7,585 nt of DNA from an uncultured Clostridia bacterium (GTDB lineage Bacteria; Bacillota; Clostridia; Christensenellales; Borkfalkiaceae), in assembly GCA_937915565.1 (NCBI GenBank), contig CALDMH010000083.1, positions 1 through 7,585 of the forward strand, given 5' to 3'. The position numbers and the translations under genes are program-made. Shown in pieces: positions 1-4,467 of this stretch. Each line of letters begins with the position of its first letter. Position 1 is the stretch's first letter. The notes under the pieces were generated by a model, which made no database searches, was not told where the DNA came from, and saw only the letters and a program-made list of their open reading frames with translations.

Positions 1-1
1 C

Positions 2-646
2 GGAAAATCCGCGGCGGATAAGGAAGCCGCGGCAAGTGATTTCGACGACGAAAACGGAGGTAACGAAACCGAAGACCGCAATGAAAACGGCGACGGCGAA
101 GAAATTTTCACCCAAGAAAAGAAACGCAGCAAAATTACCTTTGAGCGAAACGGAAAGAAAAAAAGCATAATTTTTACCGACGATGGCGACGAGCAGCATA
201 TAGTTTTCAACGGCGACGACGAGGACGACGATGATGACGACGATGATGACGATGATGACGACGATGACGGGGACAACGACGTTGCCAACTACGATTATCC
301 GCGCAAAAGAGTGCGCCTTTCCGACGTAATCGACGGAATTTACGTTCTTCTCGCGATTGCGGCGTTCTTCGTCTGGGGCGCGGTGTTCAACGGCTGGGGA
401 ATCGCCTGGACGTTGTTTATCACGATTCCGATTTTCACTTCAATCGTTAAGTGCATTAGAAAAAAACGCGTGAAGCCGTTTAACTTCCCGTGTTTCGTAA
501 CCTTTATATATTTGCTCTTCGGATTGATTTTCGGAATCTGGCATCCCCTTTGGGTGATTTTCCTTCTTATCCCCGTTTTCTATCCGCTCGCGCGCGTTAT
601 CGATTCCTGCATTAAGTACGGCAAAAAAGGCAAAAACAAGCGTTAA
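2..646 (+). CDS. Membrane protein with acidic linker, probable C-terminal part of an XRE-type membrane regulator (5' end outside window)
   Basis: The frame is open from the left edge to a TAA at 644-646, giving 214 visible residues; the true start lies upstream. A GTG at 311 could be mistaken for a start, but charged, low-complexity coding sequence continues before it without a stop. Visible residues 1-71 are polar, with a short beta-like stretch around 42-70 (ITFERNG, SIIFTDDG, HIVFNG). Residues 72-92 are almost all Asp. Four membrane segments follow at about 112-130, 133-150, 163-179 and 182-199, then a Lys/Arg-rich tail. Residues 123-149 and 171-197 are two copies of one unit sharing G, F, W, W, F and I-P-x-F positions. 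From memory, clostridial XRE regulators often end in this kind of membrane region with W-H-P-x-W and I-P-[IV]-[FY] motifs after an acidic linker. The DNA-binding domain is not in view, so that assignment is inference. The gene ends at a strong terminator and is convergent with cotF. Confidence 0.85.
   Translation, partial: GKSAADKEAAASDFDDENGGNETEDRNENGDGEEIFTQEKKRSKITFERNGKKKSIIFTDDGDEQHIVFNGDDEDDDDDDDDDDDDDDDGDNDVANYDYPRKRVRLSDVIDGIYVLLAIAAFFVWGAVFNGWGIAWTLFITIPIFTSIVKCIRKKRVKPFNFPCFVTFIYLLFGLIFGIWHPLWVIFLLIPVFYPLARVIDSCIKYGKKGKNKR
215..268 (+). repeat. GAC/GAT trinucleotide tract coding for poly-aspartate
   Basis: Eighteen consecutive codons read Asp-Asp-Glu followed by fifteen Asp, using a mix of GAC and GAT, then Gly-Asp-Asn-Asp. 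It sits just before the first membrane segment of the partial gene. Mixed codon use suggests the acidic stretch is kept at protein level, but the tract could still change length by replication slippage. Confidence 0.9.
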
Positions 647-682
647 TCGGCTTATAGCCCTACTTTTTAACGGTAATTAAAA

Positions 683-730
683 GGGGCGGCGGCTATGCGA
701 AAGCATAGCCGCCGCCCCACTCTTTTTATT
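683..730. terminator. Bidirectional intrinsic terminator between convergent genes
   Basis: A perfect 15-bp GC-rich stem pairs 683-697 with 704-718. A further C-G pair (698/703) closes a GAAA tetraloop. A T-rich run follows on the + strand (721-730), and a run of T precedes AATTA on the - strand (TTTTAATTA, complement of 674-682). It can therefore stop transcription from the membrane-protein gene on the left and from cotF on the right, whose stop codon is only 7 bp from the stem. Confidence 0.9.
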
Positions 731-1007
731 TTTCAAGACTCTTTAAGGTTTTGGAAAACGCGTGTATTTTTTCGTCAATCAAAGTTTTATCCGCCGGCTG
801 AACCTCGTAATAACCGTTTTTCTGCATAGCTTCAAAAACCTTGTATTGTTCCTCCGCCGTTTCAAACATATTCGTTTTAACGGCTTTTCTCACGTCCTTG
901 CCGCTTGCCTCGGTCATTGCCGAGCCGTAAAGTTTGACGAGATTTTTCTCGCCCGTCAAAATATCGTATAATGCGTCCTTTTCGTTCAAAACGTTTTCGT
1001 TCTTCAT
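726..1007 (-). CDS. cotF: Spore coat protein, CotF family
   Basis: A 93-residue, highly helical protein. An N-terminal stretch with D-A-L-Y-D-I-L-T-G-E-K-N-L (residues 11-23) is followed by a K-L-Y-x-x-A-x-T-E-A-S segment and a helix containing E-A-M-Q-K-N-G-Y-Y-E-V. These are typical of the Coat F domain, a ferritin-like helical fold found in spore-coat proteins of Bacilli and Clostridia. The size fits the short clostridial members. The ATG is preceded by AGAGGT (complement of 1014-1019) at a suitable distance. It lies 16 bp after the stop of a smaller helical gene and is almost certainly co-transcribed with it. In sporulating cells the product would be expected in the spore coat; its exact role is unknown. 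The gene ends just before the bidirectional terminator. The family call is by motif recognition. Confidence 0.85.
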   Translation of the reverse strand: MKNENVLNEKDALYDILTGEKNLVKLYGSAMTEASGKDVRKAVKTNMFETAEEQYKVFEAMQKNGYYEVQPADKTLIDEKIHAFSKTLKSLEK

Positions 1008-1023
1008 TTTTACACCTCTTTTA

Positions 1024-1212
1024 TCAATTTAAAAGTCCTAAAAGCACGGCGTAACGCCTCGCGTGGTTGCAGGCAATCGTCTTCATTTCTTCGGCGAGAG
1101 CGACGTCCGTCAGCGTTTTTGAATAAAAGGTGGCTTTCTTCGCCACGCTTTCTTCGAGATTCATAAGGTCGGAAATAAAATCGACCTCTTTTGCAGTGAG
1201 TTTCGGTTGCAT
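1024..1212 (-). CDS. Small helical protein, partner of CotF (ferritin-like coat protein half)
   Basis: This 62-residue protein is predicted to be two helices joined near residues 34-37. It has Glu residues in helix 1 (E20, E21) and a C-N-H-A-R-R-Y-A-x-L-L-x-L-L ending. The pattern (acidic helix, KxxxYS, second helix with a His near the end, no signal peptide) resembles short CotF-related or ferritin-like proteins often encoded directly before cotF in Clostridia. The ATG at 1212 is chosen because GGAGGT (complement of 1221-1226) lies 8 nt upstream; a longer reading in another frame through 1228 has no such support. The gene is followed closely by cotF. Its Shine-Dalgarno sequence is embedded in a terminator-like hairpin, so translation or read-through may be controlled. 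Reality of the gene is well supported; the coat role is inferred from the neighbour and general sequence pattern. Confidence 0.75.
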   Translation of the reverse strand: MQPKLTAKEVDFISDLMNLEESVAKKATFYSKTLTDVALAEEMKTIACNHARRYAVLLGLLN

Positions 1213-1269
1213 AAAAAAATACCTCCATAAGCCGTCGGGGATTCCGCTCCCGACAATCTTTCGGAGGTA
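1213..1269 (-). terminator. Terminator-like hairpin that contains the Shine-Dalgarno of the next gene
   Basis: Read on the - strand, ACCTCC (complement of 1263-1268) pairs perfectly with the Shine-Dalgarno GGAGGT (complement of 1221-1226). The stem gains a T-A pair outward (1269/1220), a G-U pair inward (1262/1227), one A-A mismatch, then AAG/CTT (1260-1258 with 1231-1229). An upper stem GTCGGG/CCCGAC (1254-1249 with 1239-1234) caps it. One A (1220) and seven T (1219-1213) follow directly, then the ATG at 1212. The structure can end transcription arriving from the HNH gene and can also hide the ribosome site. Pairing is seen directly; function is inference. Confidence 0.6.
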
Positions 1270-1301
1270 ATTATTGACCGTTTTCCGTTTTTTTAACCTT
1301 T

Positions 1302-1754
1302 TCAGATGAATTTTTTAAGATATTCGAGATTAACGCTCCATTCGGGTATCTCGTTTCTGCGCCTGTGGATTTCGTTCGCCTTGCCGAGAGCCTTAACGTA
1401 ATCCGCATAAGAACACTTATTCACCTTCATAAAATGCGCGAGCGCTTTGTCCTCGTCGCCCATAAGTTGCGTTCTGCCGACGTGGATAACGGAATGACAG
1501 GCGTGACAAACCGCAATTACGTCTTCGAGCTTCTGAACGGCGTTCTTTTCGTCGTAACTCCACCGTTCGTGCGCTTCGAGCCGCTTTGCCGGCCTGCCGC
1601 AAATCATACATTTCCCGTTCGCCCTCGCGTAAGCCTCGCGGCGAACGACGTCCCACTGCGCGGGCTTTAAAATACTGCGCAGATTGGAATACCAACAGCC
1701 GTCCGGAACGAGCTCGAAATCGAGTTTAAGTTTTTCGTTTTCCGTTTCGCTCAT
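1302..1754 (-). CDS. HNH endonuclease-fold protein
   Basis: A 150-residue soluble protein with a compact HNH (beta-beta-alpha metal) core. C49-x-x-C52 and C83-x-x-C86 form the expected zinc knuckle pair, H62 lies in L-E-A-H-E-R-W, and C-H-A-C-H (83-87) is followed by H91. Where many HNH proteins have Asn before the second CxxC, this one has Asp (D78 in K-L-E-D-V-I). The core is flanked by conserved-looking parts: an N-terminal P-D-G-C-W-Y-S-N-L-R segment (residues 17-26) and a C-terminal helical part with L-G-K-A-N-E-x-H-R-R-R-N. I recall a family of stand-alone clostridial HNH proteins with this shape, but no characterised role. It is 66 bp downstream of rng in the same direction and may share its transcript. 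The upstream ribosome site is weak. It could be a nicking or repair nuclease; the substrate cannot be told from sequence. Confidence 0.8.
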   Translation of the reverse strand: MSETENEKLKLDFELVPDGCWYSNLRSILKPAQWDVVRREAYARANGKCMICGRPAKRLEAHERWSYDEKNAVQKLEDVIAVCHACHSVIHVGRTQLMGDEDKALAHFMKVNKCSYADYVKALGKANEIHRRRNEIPEWSVNLEYLKKFI

Positions 1755-1774
1755 ATTATCTCGTCTTAAAATTT

Positions 1775-1797
1775 CCGCCGTTTTAATCGATTGGCGG
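1775..1797 (-). other. Weak hairpin between rng and the HNH gene
   Basis: CCGCC (1775-1779) can pair with GGCGG (1793-1797) around a 13-nt AT-rich loop. On the - strand it is followed by AAATTTT rather than a clean T run. It might act as a leaky terminator after rng or as an mRNA-stabilising or processing stem, but five base pairs are thin evidence. Confidence 0.25.
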
Positions 1798-1820
1798 CGT
1801 TATAACGCATTAGTCGTATT

Positions 1821-3317
1821 TTATAAAAGAAGTATAGCCTTATCCGGAACGTCCATAGCCTCGGCGTTGTCGCCTTTAACCATAAAAAATTGCTGATGAT
1901 AGGTTTTGTGCGGAATAAGATACACTCTTTTATTCGTCCAGATTCTTTCGACGTCCGCTTTTAAGGATTTTTTCGCAAGAACGTAATCGGCGATTTCAAC
2001 GTTCAAATCTATTTTGGCGTTGTTGTAACCGTTGGCAAAAACGTTGAAAAGCTCCGTCCTTATTTGCATAACGATATAATCGTTGGATTCGATATGCCCC
2101 GTTCCCTGACAATAAGGACAATCCTTTACGAGTGCGGAAACGCTTTCTCTTCTCCTCTTTTTGCGGGTGATTTCCACAAGCCCCAAAGGCGTCATTCCGA
2201 TAACCTGACAACGCTCCCTGTCCTGCTTCAATTCCTCGCCCAAAACCCTCAAAAGCTCCTCGTTATGCTCGCGGTCACACATATCGATGAAATCGACGAC
2301 GATTATTCCGGAAATATTCCTGAGCCGAAGTTGGCGAGCAATCTCCACCGCCGCAAGCAAGTTGGTTTTGTAAACGGTTTCCTCCAAACTGTCCTCGCCG
2401 GTGAACTTACCCGTGTTCACGTCGATAACCGTCATCGCTTCCGTTTTGTCGATAACGATATACGCGCCGTTTTCGAGCGGAACGGACGACGAAAGCATAT
2501 TGTCGACGCTGACCGAAAGCCCGTAATAACGGAACATATCTATCTTCTTATCGTAAAATTTAAGTTTGCTTTTCAAAGCTTTGTCGCGCCGCTTTGCGTA
2601 AAGCATCAATTTATCGAAAAGCTCTCTATCCGAAACGACGAATTTCTCCACGTCTTCGCTGTAAACGTCGCGAAGAAGCCTTATCCCCACGTTTCCCTCT
2701 TCGTAAATGCAGGTTGCGGGCTTCGCCGTTTTAAAATTCTCTTCTATATCCTCGTATTGTTCCTGCAAAAAGCGTATTTCCCGCTTAATATCGCCCTTTC
2801 TTGCCGTTTCGCCGGCGGTGCGGATAATAATCCCCTTGCCTTTGGGGCAAAATTTTTCGGCTATTTTCAGAAGTTTTTCCCGCGTTTTTTCGTCGGTTAT
2901 CTTGCGCGAAACCCCCACGAAAGAAAACGTTGGCAAAAACACGACGTATCTCCCCGCAAAGGACAAATGCCGCGTGAGCCTGACACCTTTGTTTCCGGCA
3001 GGGTCTTTCACGGCCTGAACCATAATTTCGTCGCCCTCTTTTAAATCGAGCGCGGAAGGAATATCCACTTTCCCCTCGATTTCCGCTTTATCCATCAGCA
3101 TATCGTCCGCCGAAAGATAGCCGTTTCTCGAAAGCCCCACGTTCACGAACGCCGCCTGCATTCCGCAAAGCACGTTCTCCACTCTGCCTTTGAAAACGCT
3201 GCCTATCGGTACGGTAGTATTCTTTTTTTCAACTCTGTATTCGATAAGCTTATCGCCTTCGGCGACCGCTCCGACGTAATTGCCGCAAACGCAATCGACG
3301 TATAAACTGACGGGCAT
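1821..3317 (-). CDS. rng: Ribonuclease E/G family endoribonuclease (RNase G)
   Basis: A 498-residue protein, close to the roughly 490 residues of E. coli RNase G and without the long C-terminal scaffold of RNase E. Residues about 36-118 form the S1 RNA-binding domain (G-S-V-F-K-G-R-V, M-Q-A-A-F-V-N-V-G). The catalytic DNase I-like region holds the two metal-binding aspartates, D299 in V-I-D-V-N-T-G and D342 in V-V-D-F-I-D. C400-P-x-C403 is the zinc link that joins subunits in this family. The enzyme makes 5'-monophosphate-stimulated cuts in single-stranded RNA during rRNA and mRNA processing. The ATG is preceded by AAGGAA (complement of 3325-3330) 7 nt upstream, and a strong promoter lies at 3364-3393. 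In many Bacillota rng sits beside the L21/L27 ribosomal protein genes; here the next genes are HNH and coat genes. All key residues are intact. Confidence 0.95.
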   Translation of the reverse strand: MPVSLYVDCVCGNYVGAVAEGDKLIEYRVEKKNTTVPIGSVFKGRVENVLCGMQAAFVNVGLSRNGYLSADDMLMDKAEIEGKVDIPSALDLKEGDEIMVQAVKDPAGNKGVRLTRHLSFAGRYVVFLPTFSFVGVSRKITDEKTREKLLKIAEKFCPKGKGIIIRTAGETARKGDIKREIRFLQEQYEDIEENFKTAKPATCIYEEGNVGIRLLRDVYSEDVEKFVVSDRELFDKLMLYAKRRDKALKSKLKFYDKKIDMFRYYGLSVSVDNMLSSSVPLENGAYIVIDKTEAMTVIDVNTGKFTGEDSLEETVYKTNLLAAVEIARQLRLRNISGIIVVDFIDMCDREHNEELLRVLGEELKQDRERCQVIGMTPLGLVEITRKKRRRESVSALVKDCPYCQGTGHIESNDYIVMQIRTELFNVFANGYNNAKIDLNVEIADYVLAKKSLKADVERIWTNKRVYLIPHKTYHQQFFMVKGDNAEAMDVPDKAILLL

Positions 3318-3358
3318 AAAAACTTTCCTTCGTTATAAATTTCCTAATAGCTATATCT

Positions 3359-3381
3359 TGAATATTATATCTCAATATTCA
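3359..3381. promoter_or_regulatory. Inverted repeat overlapping the rng promoter, candidate operator
   Basis: TGAATATT (3359-3366) and AATATTCA (3374-3381) are perfect 8-bp inverted arms around a 7-bp spacer. They cover the -10 hexamer and most of the spacer of the rng promoter, the usual place for a repressor site. No regulator gene that could be assigned to it is in the window. Confidence 0.5.
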
Positions 3382-3393
3382 CCGTTTTGTCAA
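3364..3393 (-). promoter_or_regulatory. Housekeeping sigma promoter for rng
   Basis: On the - strand, a consensus TTGACA (complement of 3388-3393) and a consensus TATAAT (complement of 3364-3369) are separated by 18 bp. Transcription would start near 3357, giving a leader of about 40 nt before the rng ATG at 3317. Confidence 0.8.
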
Positions 3394-3445
3394 TCGTTGC
3401 TTTAAGTTTTGCCATAAAACTTTTCCTTCCTTTCTCCTTTCTTTT

Positions 3446-3478
3446 AAATCGCTCCCGTTAAATCGATATAAAAGTATC
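3446..3478. repeat. 33-bp imperfect direct repeat, copy 1
   Basis: This matches copy 2 (3493-3525) at 26 of 33 positions, 47 bp away. Inside it an AAATCG[CA]T motif occurs twice, 14 bp apart (3446 and 3460). Its right end, GATAT-AAAA-GTATC, can form a small hairpin. It lies between the divergent rng and pflA promoters. Confidence 0.65.
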
Positions 3479-3492
3479 TTTTCCGGAAATCT

Positions 3493-3525
3493 CAATCGCT
3501 ACGGTTCAATCGATACGAAAGTACC
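3493..3525. repeat. 33-bp imperfect direct repeat, copy 2
   Basis: The second copy of the intergenic repeat. It again carries two CAATCG[CA]TACG motifs 14 bp apart (3493 and 3507), and its right half forms a GAAA-loop hairpin (AATCGATAC / GTACCGATT with one mismatch). Differences from copy 1 fall mainly between the shared AATCG and AAAGTA blocks, as expected for a protein-binding repeat. Confidence 0.65.
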
Positions 3526-3560
3526 GATTTCTTTTCCCCTGTAATCATCTAAAAAACACA

Positions 3561-3597
3561 ATATATTGATATAATCGTACTGATATAATCAATATAT
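3561..3597. promoter_or_regulatory. AT-rich inverted element upstream of the pflA promoter
   Basis: ATATATTGAT (3561-3570) and ATCAATATAT (3588-3597) are perfect 10-bp inverted arms around 17 bp. TGATATAATC also occurs as a direct repeat at 3567-3576 and 3581-3590, a 14-bp step. The outer TTGAT/ATCAA half-sites look like those of the Crp/Fnr family, but the spacing (17 bp) is far from the 4 bp of an Fnr site. Its position, 28 bp upstream of the -35 box, would suit an activator. Each direct repeat also contains TATAAT, though neither has a good -35. Confidence 0.5.
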
Positions 3598-3624
3598 AGC
3601 GTTTGTGAAAATCCTGAAAACCGC

Positions 3625-3653
3625 TTGACAACGAACCCCTCGTGTGCTAATAT
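3625..3653 (+). promoter_or_regulatory. Strong housekeeping promoter for pflA-pflB
   Basis: A consensus TTGACA (3625-3630), a 17-bp spacer and TAATAT (3648-3653) are preceded by TGC, an extended -10. Transcription should start near 3660, leaving a leader of about 30 nt before the pflA ATG. Confidence 0.85.
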
Positions 3654-3690
3654 ATTGTCCTGACAAAAAGGGGGAAAAATTATAGGAAAT

Positions 3691-4428
3691 ATGGGCGAAA
3701 AAAAGGAAATTTACGGCAAGATTCATTCATACGAAACGCTCGGCGCGGCAGACGGGCCGGGGCTCAGATTCGTGCTGTTTATGCAAGGCTGCAATCTCCG
3801 CTGCAAATACTGTCACAATCCCGATTCCTGGGCGAAAAACGGCGAAGCGCAAAGAGTTACCCCCGAGGAAATTTCCAAAGAGATTCTCAAATACAAAAAT
3901 TATTTCGGGAAAAAGGGCGGACTCACCGTCAGCGGCGGCGAACCGCTTTTGCAGCTCGATTTCCTTATCGAATTGTTCCGTCTTATGAAAAAATCGGGCG
4001 TGAACACCGCTATCGACACGTCAGGCGCGGATTACACCCCTGCGGACGAAAGATACGAAGAACTTTTCGCCTTAACCGACCTCGTTATTCTCGATATAAA
4101 GCATATCGACGACGAAAAATGCAAATACTTAACGGGTAAAGGCAACGAACAAACCAAAGCGTTTGCAAAAAGGCTGGAAGAGCTGAATATTCCCGTATGG
4201 ATAAGGCAGGTACTCGTTCCGAGCCTCACCGACGACGAAAACGATTTGAAAAAAACGCGCGAGTGGCTCGATTCGCTCAAAAACGTAGTGAAAACGGAGA
4301 TTTTGCCTTACCACACGCTCGGAAAGGTAAAATATGAAAAACTCGGCGTGCCTTACCCTTTGGGAGATTTGCCGACGCCCTCGCAAGAAGAGGTTAAAAA
4401 AGCCGAAAAAATACTCGTGGGCAAGTAA
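3691..4428 (+). CDS. pflA: Pyruvate formate-lyase activating enzyme
   Basis: A 245-residue radical SAM enzyme, the normal length for PflA. C34-x3-C38-x2-C41 (in M-Q-G-C-N-L-R-C-K-Y-C-H-N) binds the 4Fe-4S cluster, S-G-G-E-P at 81-85 contacts S-adenosylmethionine, and D-T-S-G (109-112), D-I-K-H-I-D (135-140) and L-P-Y-H-T-L-G (205-211) are family motifs. The N-terminal G-K-I-H-S-Y-E-T-x-G-x-x-D-G-P-G matches known PflA starts, supporting the ATG at 3691. Upstream in frame there is only a TGA at 3661. The ribosome site is not standard: AGG at 3684-3686 is close, and a better AGGGGG at 3669-3674 is far. It abstracts a hydrogen from Gly727 of PflB, encoded 39 bp downstream, to create the glycyl radical. 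The activase-before-lyase order is the reverse of the common arrangement. Confidence 0.95.
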   Translation: MGEKKEIYGKIHSYETLGAADGPGLRFVLFMQGCNLRCKYCHNPDSWAKNGEAQRVTPEEISKEILKYKNYFGKKGGLTVSGGEPLLQLDFLIELFRLMKKSGVNTAIDTSGADYTPADERYEELFALTDLVILDIKHIDDEKCKYLTGKGNEQTKAFAKRLEELNIPVWIRQVLVPSLTDDENDLKKTREWLDSLKNVVKTEILPYHTLGKVKYEKLGVPYPLGDLPTPSQEEVKKAEKILVGK

Positions 4429-4444
4429 ATCGGATTTCCCGATT
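4428..4444 (+). other. Small hairpin in the pflA-pflB intercistronic gap
   Basis: AATCGG (4428-4433) and CCGATT (4439-4444) form a 6-bp stem with a 5-nt loop, starting at the pflA stop codon. No T run follows, so it is not a terminator. It may tune mRNA stability between the two cistrons. The pflB ribosome site (GGAG, 4459-4462) lies just after it. Confidence 0.3.
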
Positions 4445-4467
4445 ACGCCGCACAAAACGGAGATATT

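Noticed and set aside
311..646. A separate 111-residue membrane protein starting at GTG 311
   Set aside because: The same frame is open to the window edge through the acidic linker, and no ribosome site precedes the GTG.
1010..1228. A 72-residue frame overlapping the small coat gene on the same strand
   Set aside because: It begins upstream of the strong Shine-Dalgarno site, has no site of its own, and is rich in Arg as expected for a shifted frame.
1269..1278. Shared 10-mer AATTATTGAC at 1269-1278 and 6849-6858
   Set aside because: The match does not extend beyond a few bases, and a 10-bp coincidence in AT-rich gaps of a 7.5-kb window is unremarkable.
1270..1302. A sporulation-sigma promoter before the coat pair
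   Set aside because: I looked for sigma-E, -K, -F and -G type boxes on the - strand between 1213 and 1302 and found no convincing pair. Only a weak AATAAT is present, so no promoter is annotated.
2064..3044. A 326-codon open frame on the + strand inside rng
   Set aside because: It is antisense to a clearly conserved RNase G with intact motifs. Its translation has no recognisable domain and there is no ribosome site; the codon bias of rng explains the absence of stops.
3446..3525. CRISPR array
   Set aside because: There are only two diverged copies with a 14-bp gap between them; this does not resemble repeat-spacer structure.
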